A DNA stretch of 64,000 nucleotides from Rhizophagus clarus. Taxonomy: Eukaryota; Glomeromycota; Glomeromycetes; Glomerales; Glomeraceae. The stretch is from assembly GCA_015698045.1 (NCBI GenBank), contig BLAL01000229.1, positions 1,090,001 through 1,154,000 of the forward strand, written 5' to 3'. Positions 46,483 to 57,535 of the stretch are shown one piece after another; the stretch's first letter is position 1; every line of letters starts with the position of its first letter. The notes beneath the pieces are model-generated. The model was given only the letters and a program-made list of their open reading frames with translations. It was not told where the DNA came from and did not search any database. Made by a program: the position numbers and the translations under genes.

Positions 46483-48119
46483 AAGAAATTAAAAATTAAA
46501 ATCAGCGAAAAAATAATAAATGATCATACCGAACCGATATAAAGATTATCTAGAATATTATTCAGTAAATATTTGACTATCATAAAATTCAGTTAAAAAC
46601 ACCAAATTGATACCGAAATCAGATGTGAATATGAAATTTTTGTTATTTTTAAATACACATACAGTATGTTCAATCATTTAAAATTTCTTTATATTTTAAA
46701 ATCAAAGTGCTTATATAAGCTTTTGAAGTCGGACGATGTGGCACTGCCATTGGTTATATTGACAGTCATTTAGCGCATTGGCTCAATTTCTTTTTCGATT
46801 TTAACCTGATTTGTGACTAGTTCTTGACACAGATCATGAAACATTAATTTAATACATATATCGACACTGATATGTTCAAATTTATTATTTTAATAATACT
46901 AAAGTAATACAAATACCGGGTCTATAATTAAAAACTGGAATTGAAAAGAAAGATGAAACGATAATCCTGTGCATGTGAGTGTCCAAGAGGATCACATGAA
47001 CAAAAAACCGAAGCAGACTCGGACAAAATCCTTTATTATACTTCAATGGTAAAATAATTTAGAGTACTATAGCTAAAACTGGAAAAGAAAGAAAAAAAGA
47101 GAAGAAAGAATAAGAAAACCTTCTAGACTATTTAGATAGATACTTTTTCTTTTTTTTACATACAGTAATGGTTAGTTCTTGTTTTTCTTCCCACAAAAAT
47201 GCAGGTCACAAATTTATAATTTTCGCTATTCGAATATAATATCAAAGCCAACGTTCATATCCTTCTCTAGATCTACATCAGTATATGATCCTTTGACTAG
47301 ATGAAAATAGCTGGACGTTTATTAGTTATAACATAAAGTAAGATTAAATGATCATTTGGCGTTCGCTGTCCTCTAATTATTTAAATAAATGAAGTAAAGA
47401 TTATATTATAATAGTTTGTTTTCGATAATTAATTAAAAAATTATAAATTACTTCCAAAAATATTTTCATGGATACACATGTAAACTTGTTAAATTTAAAC
47501 TTTATATTTGAATAGTTGAAAAATATAAATCACTCCGAGTAAAGATATCATGAAGTATCAAGAGCTATTATTACGAACTTTCAAGTGCATATTTTTTTCG
47601 AGTTAAATATGAACTTTGAAAATGTTTCACTAAACTGAAGTTATTAAACATTAAGAATTAGACGAAATAAAATCTTAAATGAATATTCTGGAAAGGTATG
47701 TGTTTTCATTATATTAATGAAAACTTGGGATAGAAGCTTTTATAATCCTACTTTCCATTTAAGTGTTATTTTGTGAGAATCACAATTAGTAAATAAAATA
47801 TAATAACAAAATTTTCTAGTCATCAGGGAGAAATTTGTAACAATCAAGAAATTTGTGAAACTTTCTAAATTTATTTAGGAATGATTGTTCTAGTTACATT
47901 AGCACGAGCATGCTGTAAATCGATTTCTATTTTAAGTTAAAATTAACAATAATAAGAAAAAAAGCCCTATTTTAAGTTCATAAAAAAAAAATTTTTTTTT
48001 TCTTTCTTTAAAAAATTTGCATAACAGATAACATTGCCCATTAATTCTCAAATTTATTTGTTGATGAAGGATGGAATAAAAAAGAATTTAAGTTACATTT
48101 GTTTATCATAACTTCTAGC
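46115..48119. other. Intergenic DNA, no gene seen
   Basis: Contains a TA dinucleotide run (46446-46481) and AT-rich sequence. The part nearest 46115 is the promoter side of the kinase-SLR gene, with no strong motif recognised. Confidence 0.6.
46446..46481. repeat. (TA)n microsatellite
   Basis: About 18 TA units. Confidence 0.95.
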
Positions 48120-48129
48120 ATTTTCTGCT

Positions 48130-48720
48130 TGATGGTCAAAGAAAGAAGGTGGAATTATTATTTTTGAAAAACCTAAAATTTCTCCTTTGGTATTTGAAGT
48201 TATTATAGAGTGAGTTGTTATTTCTGTTATAATTACGAAAATTTATTATGACCTAATACTAATATTTTATCTATAGATATTTATTTTTGTTAAAAATAAT
48301 CATTGATGTTGCTATTCCTGTTGATGAACTTGATTTATATGATTTATTCCAATGAATTGAAGAAATTTTTGCTTAAAAATGAAATTAAATGATGTTATAA
48401 AAATTTACAACATACTAATTTGAACTGATTTATATAGTGTTGCATCAGAATTAGCGTAAGAGAATCCTGAAATTATTTTTGAATTGAATGAATTTTAAAA
48501 ATTGAAGAACTTACCTTATTCAGCTTTTAAAATCTGATCATCTAAAACTGGATGAAATCAAAATATGAGAACTAATGGTTAGTTAGAGAATAAATAATAC
48601 AGATTCTATTTTAAGCAACAATTTAAAAAAAAAATGGAAACTAACAAATTTTATAGATTTAGAAAGTAGGATACCTGAATTTCGAGCTGTGGAGTGTTAC
48701 AAAGCGTCTCCACCCAGTAA
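48130..48720 (+). pseudogene. BTB/BACK-domain gene relic
   Basis: Coding islands read WSKKEGGIIIFEKPKISPLVFEVIIE (about 48134-48209) and, after a still recognisable 67-bp intron (GTGAGT donor at 48210, ATAG acceptor to 48276), the continuation IDVAIPVDELDLYDLFQ. This is the second half of a BTB/POZ domain as found in fungal BTB-BACK and BTB-TLDc/Kelch-like proteins, which serve as substrate adaptors of Cullin-3 ligases. Further islands resemble the BACK region (LLKSDHLKLDEIKI at about 48525-48565; LESRIPEFR at about 48658-48685). Multiple stops follow and the BTB N-terminus is missing. Confidence 0.7.
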
Positions 48721-49615
48721 TTCTCAGAAGCCAATGTACATATTCAAACTCAACCTAGAGTTATCTTCACATGTAGTTCGTCTTAAGAGTTACCCTTTCT
48801 TTGCAAAATAAAAATAACACCTTTTTTTTAATGTTTCAATAATTTCTTGATCTACAAAAATCTTTTTTGTTTCTCTTATATATTTTCTATCCCAAGCATT
48901 TTTAAGATCATTCCAATAGAGACCTGAAGTTAATGAAGCAATAATAGTATCCTGATGTAGCTTTAAGAAACAAAAATATGATTTATTGCATTGCTTTTTT
49001 AAGTATGAGCTAAGAACTAAATTTTAAGTTAGTAAAAGCTAAATAACTGAAGATAAAATCACAAGGTTGAAATATTATTTGCAAGTCTTACTATCTTTGA
49101 TCAGGATAATACTCAGAAGTACTCATGTTGATTAGTTTGCAAAATCTTCTATGTAATATGATCTAAGAAAGTTGTAAAAAGTATGTGAATAAAGAAAATT
49201 TTCTTATATGTAATAATGATTAATGATAACCATGTTTAAAATAATAAAGTTTTTTATGTTAATTTGATTATTTCACATCTAATTTAAGTGTCTATAGAAT
49301 CATGCTATATTTTTAATAAATTGATAATAATAAAATATCATTGTACAATATTGAACGGTAATAGTTTATTTGCGAAATGACGAGTAATTTTTTGAAATTT
49401 CACTATTTACCAATATCATTAATTAGACTTTTGATAGGTTAACGTCACAAAGTGACGTTAACCAATATAAATACAACACCGTACAATATCCATAAAATAC
49501 AACTTAATTAATAAAGATAAATATTTATTATATAAAATAAGATAAATTATAATAAATAATAAACTAAAATTACATCAATAATTACATATATAATACTCTT
49601 AACCATTACAACTAA
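48721..49615. other. Intergenic DNA with one perfect hairpin
   Basis: AT-rich sequence downstream of the BTB relic; contains the 27-bp palindrome at 49437-49463. No gene. Confidence 0.55.
49437..49463. repeat. Perfect 12-bp-arm hairpin
   Basis: GGTTAACGTCAC, AAA, GTGACGTTAACC. It contains two CGTCA/TGACG half-sites. It lies about 150 bp beyond the stop of the F-box gene, too far to be a simple terminator; more likely a small foldback remnant or protein-binding site. Confidence 0.6.
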
Positions 49616-51058
49616 TCAGTCAAATTTTTTTTCAATCCATTCAAATTCTTCATAAGCATCTCTGTCAATATTTTCATATTTTTTAACTATTCCTTTTGCT
49701 TTATAAATTTCTATTAAATCAACATATTGTTTCAAATACATATTATAAATATAATCGGTTTGTAATAACATGGGATGTCTACCTTTCCATTCATCAAAAA
49801 ATAAGCCTAAAGATTCTAATTGAAAAAATGTATCATTATAGTCAAAATAAAATTTAAATTTGAATAAACCAATTGGTGATGATTTAGTTAATATTTTAAA
49901 CAATTTGTTCCAATTAAAACCCGATTCATTTTTATGTATAACAATATTTAATCCACTCAAATATTGGCAATTAATTAATAATTCTTCCAATTTGTCAATA
50001 TTAATATCATTGTTCCTAAACATTAGTGTAAGATATTTAAGATTTGGACAATTTTGAGCAATTACCTGAATAAGTTCTTGCTGATCAAGATCATCAAAAC
50101 TTAATTTATAAATACTAATTTCAATAAGATTTCCTTTTGTATTTTCAATTAATTTTGCCAAACATTTAGATAGAATTTTTTTGACCTTTAAAAATTTTAA
50201 ATGGGGTAAATATACATCTTCTAATTGTTTCCAATATGCGGTATAACTTGAAGCAAGAATTTCTAAACTTATTAAATTAACAAAATGTAAAAGTAACTTT
50301 GCACTAGATTCTTTATCAATCTTTAAATATTGAATAGTATTCATGTGTTTAATCAATGATTCTTCAAGGGATTTATAAAATGATTCATTATGACCACGGT
50401 GAATTGAATAACAGATATTGTTTAACTCTTTTTGAGATTCAATTAGTTTAACCATTCTATTTATTTCAACATCACTATCAAAAGATTTAAATTTCAAGTT
50501 TTTAATTGATTTGCATATATTAGCCAATCCTTCTAAAATATTTTGATTACTAGTATCTAAGTCGCATTGAAGAAATTCAAGTTCTGAAAAGCAATTTTTA
50601 AATTCTGGAGTAAAGTGTATTTTATAACACAAAAGTTCTGGTATAGATAAATGCGTAAATTTCATATTTTCGTTAATAAAAAAATTAATTATTTCATTTA
50701 CAATAATATGTCTAGTACCATAAGCAAATGTTGAATTCATCATATTGAATATTGTTTCAAAACTCAAATGTTTACAAAAACTTAAATATTTAAATAAAGG
50801 TTTTTGATATGAAGTTGTTAAAACAAGAATATTTTGTTTTTCAATATTATTTCTTGATTCTTCTGATAAATGTGATATAATTACTTTTAATAACACCAAA
50901 TTTTTCTTTAAATACTTCCAAGGATTTTTCCACAAAATTGGAATGATAATATAGAACCAGTTTTTATTAACTAAAAGACATGAGAAAAGAGTATTTCCAT
51001 CATCTTTTAGTTCTTCAAATATCAAATATAATATATCCTCATTAACTTCCAACATCAT
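49616..51058 (-). CDS. F-box protein with LRR-like C-terminal region, 480 aa
   Basis: A single-exon gene. Residues about 5-45 form an F-box (EDILYLIFEELKDDGNTLFSCLLVNKNWFYIIIPILWKNPW), the module that binds Skp1 in SCF ubiquitin ligases. The rest is irregular leucine-rich sequence typical of fungal F-box/LRR proteins (for example ISIYKLSFDDLDQQELIQVIAQNCPNLKYLTL, about 315-345), presumably recognising a substrate. The start could be Met1 (51058) or Met2 (51055); paralogues start MSNLN or MSNLD, so either is possible. A conserved element lies about 30 bp upstream (51089-51108). Closely related to the intact gene at 55543 and the broken one at 51571. Confidence 0.9.
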   Translation of the reverse strand: MMLEVNEDILYLIFEELKDDGNTLFSCLLVNKNWFYIIIPILWKNPWKYLKKNLVLLKVIISHLSEESRNNIEKQNILVLTTSYQKPLFKYLSFCKHLSFETIFNMMNSTFAYGTRHIIVNEIINFFINENMKFTHLSIPELLCYKIHFTPEFKNCFSELEFLQCDLDTSNQNILEGLANICKSIKNLKFKSFDSDVEINRMVKLIESQKELNNICYSIHRGHNESFYKSLEESLIKHMNTIQYLKIDKESSAKLLLHFVNLISLEILASSYTAYWKQLEDVYLPHLKFLKVKKILSKCLAKLIENTKGNLIEISIYKLSFDDLDQQELIQVIAQNCPNLKYLTLMFRNNDINIDKLEELLINCQYLSGLNIVIHKNESGFNWNKLFKILTKSSPIGLFKFKFYFDYNDTFFQLESLGLFFDEWKGRHPMLLQTDYIYNMYLKQYVDLIEIYKAKGIVKKYENIDRDAYEEFEWIEKKFD

Positions 51059-51570
51059 TTATAATTAATAGCAGTAAAAACAAAGAAAGAAAAATTGCCG
51101 ATCAATGATGACATACAGTATAAATAGTTTATGTTACGTCACACGTTCATAATTTTGGATAAGTGTAAGGCTGATCATTTAGCCTGACCCTAACAATATT
51201 TGTATAAGCATAAAAAAGATAATTAGTCGAAAATTTACTGTGCCTTAGGCTGAATTTTTCGGCTAATACCATTGTTCTTAAAATTTTTAAATTATCACGG
51301 AATACATTATTAATTGAGAAAAATTTTTAAATTATCACGAAATACATTATTAATTGAGAAACATTAATTTGTCAAGATTCTATTTATGAAATATAGCTTA
51401 TTAAAATAGTTTTTCATATGGTAATCCTAATAAGTAAAATAAAAATTAGAAGCAGAATAATATGTTACTAATATATTATAAAGTAATAATAGATCATGTA
51501 AATGACTATTAAAAAGCTAACGGTTATAAAATAATCAAACCATCCTTGAAAAACGGTATATATCGACTCA
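51059..51570. other. Spacer between F-box gene and F-box pseudogene
   Basis: Contains the promoter side of the 49616-51058 gene, with the shared upstream element at 51089-51108, and a tandem duplication of about 50 bp around 51280-51365 (the ATTTTTAAATTATCACGGAA word and its neighbours occur twice). No gene. Confidence 0.6.
51089..51108 (-). promoter_or_regulatory. Conserved element upstream of the F-box paralogues
   Basis: Reads TCATTGATCGGCAATTTTTC toward the gene. Nearly the same word stands before the F-box gene at 55543 (55499-55518, TCATCGATCGACAATTTTTC) and the F-box pseudogene (53058-53077, TTCATTGATCGGTAATTCCC), always 24-31 bp before the ATG. Conservation across one intact minus-strand, one intact plus-strand and one dead copy shows it was duplicated with the gene; the tight spacing suggests a transcription start or core-promoter element. 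Confidence 0.55.
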
Positions 51571-53026
51571 TTAAGAATAACCGGTTTTCTTTTTAATCCA
51601 TTCAAAATCTTCATAAGTATAAGTATATCCAATTTCATATTTTTTAATTATCCCTTCTGCTTTATATTTTTCTAATAAATCAAAATATTTTTCAAATTCA
51701 TTCAAACAGCTATATTCACGAACAGTATGTAATAACATAGGATGTCTGCCTTTCCATTTGTTCAAGAATAAATTCAAAAATCCTAATGAAATGAATGGAT
51801 ATTTGTCACGTATATAAAATTTAAATTTATTTAAATTAATTGGTGATGATTTAATTAACATTTCAAATAATTTCTCCCAATCAAAATGCGAATGATATTT
51901 ATCCCTAACAATAACTAATCCATTCATATATTGACAATTAATAATAATTTTTTCCAATTCATTAATGTTATTTCCATTAATAACAACTAGCATAAGATAT
52001 TTAAGATTTGGACAGTTTTGAGCAATTGCCTGAAAAAGTTCTTGTTGGTTATTAAAATTATCATATTTTGGTGAGTCAATATTAATTTCACAAAGATTTC
52101 CTCCTATATTTTTGATTAATCTTGCCAAATATTTAGCTTCAATATATTTTGCATTTAGAATTTTTAAATTAGATAAAAATGCATTCTCTAAACTTTTCCA
52201 GTTTGCACCAGTGGAGCCCTTTATTTCTAAACTAATTAAATTAACAAGTTATGAAAAAATATTGGTACATGGTTCTCTATTATTTTTCAAATATTGAAGA
52301 GTATCTTACATGTTTAATCAATGATTTTTCAAGGGATTTATTAGATGACTGACAAACAACATTAAAAATTAAATGACAATATTTAAATAATCTTTGAGTC
52401 TCAATTAGTTTAACCATTATATTTATTCCATCATTGCTTTTAAAATACGTAAAGTTCATGATTTTAATTGATTTACTTATTCTAGCCAATGTTTCTCAAA
52501 TATCTCGTCTATTATCATAGTATAAGTCACATTCAAGAAATTCAAGTTCTGAATAGCTACGTTCAAGTCCTGGAATAAGGTGTATTTTATGATTAAATTG
52601 ATATGGTATATAAAGATGTGTAATCCTCATATTTTCATTAACAAAAAAAGTTATTTTATTTACAATAATATATGTTATATTATCAGATGTAAAATTTGAA
52701 AGTATCCCATAGATTATCTTATTAAAATTCAAATATTTACAAAAATTTAAATAATTAAATGAAGGTTTTTGGTATGAAATTGTTAAGTTAGGAACATTTT
52801 TATTCTTTATAATATTTTTTGACTCTTCCGGTAAATGTAAAATAATTACTTTTAATAACATAAGTTTCATCTTTTCATTCTTTAAATATTTCCAAGGATT
52901 TTCCATAAAATTGGAATGACAATATTGAACCAGCTTTTATTAACCAAGACTTGAAAAAAGTGCATTTCCATCATCTTTTAATTCTTCAAATATCAAATAT
53001 AATATATCTTCGTCAAGGTTTGACAT
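51571..53026 (-). pseudogene. Broken F-box paralogue
   Basis: Homologous along its whole length to the F-box genes at 49616 and 55543. It starts MSNLDEDILYLIFEELKDDGNALFS at 53026, loses frame after the F-box, resumes at MENPWKYLKNEK (52906), breaks again near 52495 and 52280, and ends intact from 52128 to 51571 (ending FEWIKKKTGYS). At least three lesions. The shared upstream element (53058-53077) is present but diverged. Confidence 0.92.
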
Positions 53027-53607
53027 TTATAGATAGTCTAATTTAAAAAAGGAGAAAGGGAATTACCGATCAATGAAGAACATTTGCACAATATATTATT
53101 TATAGTCAAGTGTTTGTTTATATTACACAAGCACGATAATGCTGAATAATGTATATAGTATTAATAATAACAAAAGAAAAGTTTACAATGAACATCGTAA
53201 TTTGTAAAGTAGCAAAAGAAAGATTATATTACAGTAAATTTCATAATTTACAGAGAATTTATCGGGCTTATTTCTAACGTGAAAAAAAAAACACTATTTT
53301 AAAAAAAACACTCCCTGATTTCACATTTTTGTAAAAAATCCGCAGCAAAGTTAAAAAAAAAATGGAACAATATTTACAAAAGAACCTTATAATGAGTTCT
53401 TTTCAAGGCTTTATTTCCGCCTTTATTATTATTGGGCTTTTGTCCCCTAAAGATGAAAATTTTTTTCAAATTGACTATAACCAGTTACTTTGAAGAAAAC
53501 ATAATGAAACCTCAGCTTCTTGGGACAGTTAAAGGTATAGCAACTCCAGTAACTATAATATCTCTTATTTATGGCTTAGCATCCATGATAACTAAAAGTG
53601 CAATGCG
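53027..53607. other. Promoter side of the F-box pseudogene and intergenic DNA
   Basis: Holds the diverged upstream element at 53058-53077. From about 53395 a plus-strand coding-like stretch begins (GFISAFIIIGLLSPKDENFFQIDYNQLL), which may be the start of the relic listed next. Confidence 0.5.
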
Positions 53608-54737
53608 ATAAGAACTGGTAAAGATCCCATAGGTCTTATACTTGACGAATACACAAACACAACGGGCGAAAGCTTTATCTCGATAGTAATCATCATGAAA
53701 CCATTGCAGAATCTATCAACACTAAGATTTCAAGTTTTACGACCAGTCATACAAGATATAATAGAAGTGGTCAGGATTAACTCTGTTTCAAAAACCTTCT
53801 CCTTTACCCCTTCACCAAAGATCTCACAAATGATTGACAGTTATTAATTAAATCAGTTATCGTTAACCATAGCGACTATACCATACCAGATAATTAAAAG
53901 AGATATAATGATTTATGATCCACCATTGTAGGCTCAGGAAGAATTATTAAATTATCTGAGCGAGGTACCATGATGGCATGATATCAATGACTATTAAGCA
54001 ACGGAAAAAGTATAAGACTGTCCGAATAAAGATAACCCTTTTTTCATTTACGGTCTCCTCCTTTGATGAAGGTCTACGGACTTACTCTCTGGAAGGATGA
54101 CCTGTTAGATAATTTCCTGGTTCCTGGACCACGACAGAAATATTAACTTGTTCAAGATTCCGTCTTGCTGTCCACAAATTAAATGCATAGATAAAATAAA
54201 TTATGGATAAAGAATCAACTATTATGGATAAAGAATCACCTGCACAAACACCTTCAGACATAATGTCAAAAGCTTTAATGTAATTAAAATTCTGCACGAT
54301 GAACGCATTTTCATTTGTTACTTTGAAAATCTCGAACTCATGAAGCAAGTGCAAGGATAAGTCTTCAGAATCAGAAATTTAAACTATGTGAAATCTTTTT
54401 CCTCAATAAAGATAAAAAGAAGAAAGTTACAAAAGCTACTTTGTCAACAGAATTAAAAAAAAAGAAGGAAAAGGAACTTCCTCAAGTAGAACTGTTGCTA
54501 CCTAGATCACCCGACACTTCTAAGGATAAGAAGAAAAAAAGAGACCTGAATCCTTTGAAAAAACTAAAAAGAAGGCCATTTTCGAAGTCCATGAAGAAGG
54601 ATAACAAGACCGTTGGCATATTATCGTATTTACTGGCAGGATTGTTAGTTAATTTAGTGCCGAGTAACGGCTCCAAGATGCTACTGCTGATATTAACACC
54701 ATTTTGTAATTACTTTACTTGTAATGACATGACATGA
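53608..54737 (+). pseudogene. Decayed protein-coding gene, unknown, Lys-rich C-terminus
   Basis: The clearest island (53608-53847) reads IRTGKDPIGLILDEYTNTTG, then MKPLQNLSTLRFQVLRPVIQ and KISQMIDSY. Later islands in other frames include IIKRDIMIYDPP (about 53895-53930) and EELLNYLSERG. A final basic, Pro/Lys-rich stretch (54397-54737, STELKKKKEKELPQVE, SKDKKKKRDLNPLKKL) could be the C-terminal tail. Several stops and frameshifts separate them. The codon use and lack of homopolymers look genuinely coding. I think it belongs to a repeated Rhizophagus family, possibly transposon-related, but cannot name it. The minus-strand 90-codon frame at 54082-54354 is the reverse of this relic. Confidence 0.45.
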
Positions 54738-55542
54738 CTTTTTTTACTTTTGTATCTATCAAATTTCTATGGATCTTTGGCCTCAGTAGCCAAATTAATA
54801 AAATGAAATGTATTGGTATATTAAATAAGTATATTAATATTAAATGCATAATAATAATTATTCATCTAAGTTATTTGTTAACAAATTATTATTGTTTCAG
54901 TTTAAGTATTTTTAATATATTTTCCATGATGGTTTAAATCTATTTAATTTACAACATGAAATATATATAGTAGCAACACCTTCTTGTGAAGTAGATAGTT
55001 ATTCTATGAGTACATTCACTACATTGGATAAATCATAAATTATATATTTTATATAAAAGTGTGATGTGGAACATGCAATTTCAGGGACAACTTCATCTTC
55101 ACCACCGGCAAATTTCTCTCTTAATACAGTTTGATTGCAGATAATTCCAGTAATTAAAAATTTTTTAACATGAACGTTTTCAAAATTCATTAGCTCAGAT
55201 TGGAATCATTCATATTTATAATTAATTTTTCATATGCAATCATTAACTGTTATATATTCAGATCATTAAGTGATTGTATAGAGTACATAATCTATATCAG
55301 ATATTGAATATTCAAAATATCACATAAGAATTAATATTTAAAATTTAAATTCCGTATATATTTACATGACATTCTATTTGCTGTTCTAGCTAATGAATAT
55401 CAAAGTATGATTGGATGATGATGATCAGCATTATACTTATTTGTTTTATTAGACGTGTAACTTAAATCACTTGACCATAAATTACAAATGCTAATCGGTC
55501 ATCGATCGACAATTTTTCTCTCTCTTTTTCAAAACTTAACTA
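54738..55542. other. Intergenic DNA and promoter of the third F-box gene
   Basis: AT-rich; the minus-strand 63-codon frame at 54999-55190 is unrecognised. The conserved F-box upstream element lies at 55499-55518, 24 bp before the ATG. Confidence 0.55.
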
Positions 55543-56976
55543 ATGTCAAATCTTAACTGGGATATACTTTATTTAATATTTGAAGAATTAAAAGATGATG
55601 GAAATGCTCTTTTTTCATGTCTTTTAGTTAATAAAAATTGGTTTAATGTTATCATTCCAATTTTATGGAAAAATCCTTGGAAATATTTAAAGGGGAAGTC
55701 AATATTATTAAAAGTAATTATTTCACATTTATCAGATGAGTCAAGAAATAATATAACAGATCAAAATATTTTTGTTTTAACAAATTTATATCAAAAACCT
55801 TTTTTTGAATATATTAGTTTTTGTAGACATTTGAATTTTAATGCAATAATCGATATGTTATACTCAATTTTTACTTCTAATACTATGCCTATTATTTTAA
55901 AGGAAGTAATTAATCTTTTTATTAATGAAAATATGAAATTTACACATCTTTATTTACCAAATCAATTTGATTATAAAATACACCTTATTTCAGGATTTAA
56001 ATATTGCTTTTTGGAACTTGAATTTCTTCAATACGATTTATATCATAATAATCAGGATGTTTTAGAAGAACTTGCTAAATTAAGCAAATCGATTAAGAAC
56101 TTGGAAATTAGATCACATCATAATAATGATGATACTAGAATGAGTGGAATCATTAAGTTAATTGAAGCGCAAAAAGAATTACGTTATTTATCTTATAAAA
56201 ATTGTGATAAATTGTTGCGTAAATCCATTGAAGAATCATTGATTAAACATGCAGATACCCTTCATTATTTAAAAATTGATAATGAACCTATCACAAAGTT
56301 TCTTTCATATCTTGTTAATTTAGTAAGTTTAGAATTGGATGGTCCAGGTTTTAGTATACATTGGAAACTTTTAGAGGATGTATCATTGCCTCATTTAAAA
56401 CTTCTGAAGGCCAAAGAAATCTGCTCCAAACACTTAGAAAAATTAATTGAAAGTACAAATGGAAAACTTAATGAAGTTAGTATTCATTCATTTAGATATT
56501 ATGATTCTAATAATGATGAAATTATTCAGACAATTATTAAAAATTGTCCAAATCTTAAATATCTTATGCTAATGCTTAAAAACAAAGATATTATCAAATT
56601 TGAAGAATTATTAACTAATTGTCAATATTTGAATGGGTTGAATCTTGTTATGAATAGGTTTGATCTAAAGTTTGATTGGAATAAATTCTTTGAAATATTA
56701 ACTAAATCATCACCAATTGGTTTATTCAAATTTAAATTTTATTTTTGCCGCTATAGAACATTATTTTCATTAGAATCAATGAATTTATTTTTCGATAAAT
56801 GGAAAGGCAGACGTCCTATGTTGTTACAAACTCTTCCAATATATGATTATTTAGGTTTTAAAAAATATTTTGATTTAATAGAAAAATATAAAGCAGAAGG
56901 TGTAGTTAAAAGATATGAAAATGTTACGTATGGAAATACTTATGAAACATTTGAATGGATTAAAAAGAGAACTTGA
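55543..56976 (+). CDS. F-box protein with LRR-like C-terminal region, 477 aa
   Basis: A single exon, MSNLNWDILYLIFEELKDDG with a full F-box (about residues 4-45) and leucine-rich irregular repeats to the end. It includes KNCPNLKYLMLMLKNKDI (about 337-354) and the conserved tail DKWKGRRPMLLQT ... YETFEWIKKRT. Presumed substrate receptor of an SCF ubiquitin ligase. It lies on the opposite strand to its two paralogues about 2.5-4.5 kb away, with the same upstream element, so the local duplication involved an inversion. No lesions seen. Confidence 0.92.
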   Translation: MSNLNWDILYLIFEELKDDGNALFSCLLVNKNWFNVIIPILWKNPWKYLKGKSILLKVIISHLSDESRNNITDQNIFVLTNLYQKPFFEYISFCRHLNFNAIIDMLYSIFTSNTMPIILKEVINLFINENMKFTHLYLPNQFDYKIHLISGFKYCFLELEFLQYDLYHNNQDVLEELAKLSKSIKNLEIRSHHNNDDTRMSGIIKLIEAQKELRYLSYKNCDKLLRKSIEESLIKHADTLHYLKIDNEPITKFLSYLVNLVSLELDGPGFSIHWKLLEDVSLPHLKLLKAKEICSKHLEKLIESTNGKLNEVSIHSFRYYDSNNDEIIQTIIKNCPNLKYLMLMLKNKDIIKFEELLTNCQYLNGLNLVMNRFDLKFDWNKFFEILTKSSPIGLFKFKFYFCRYRTLFSLESMNLFFDKWKGRRPMLLQTLPIYDYLGFKKYFDLIEKYKAEGVVKRYENVTYGNTYETFEWIKKRT

Positions 56977-57535
56977 TTGGTTGATTGTAATACAATTTTA
57001 GTGGTAATAGTAATATTATATGTAGTCGTTATTAAAATAATTTTAGTTTTTTTTCTTTATTAATTATTATATTTTTATAAATAAATACCATAAAATCTAG
57101 AACATACAGCCTACATGTCCTACATAACTTGTCATATCTTTTTATTTATGACTTTGCTGTATAAATTAACTTAGACCAGTAAGTGAATACTACTCATAAT
57201 TCAACTGGAATTAGATTAATTACAAGTCAATTTATATGATTTTATGACATACTGTATATGACATATAATTAAATGACCTAAGAAATTTTGATATGGCATT
57301 AACACGTTATATCGAATTACGTATGTAAATCTAAAACCTATATAATACAAAGTTACTGTAAATAAAATATTTTGAAAAACTTAATTTGCAAAAAGAAAAA
57401 TTTGTCATTATACTTATAATTCAATACATTTATTTGAATAAATTATTAATAGCAAAGATTATTATTTCATAAAGTTTTTTAATTTGGTAATTCTAACATG
57501 ACTTCAATTATCTGTAATCTATGATAAATGAAACT
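56977..57535. other. Intergenic DNA, 3' side of the F-box gene
   Basis: AT-rich, nothing recognised. Confidence 0.55.

Noticed and set aside
54082..54354. 90-codon minus-strand frame
   Set aside because: It lies opposite a plus-strand coding relic and has no recognisable content of its own.
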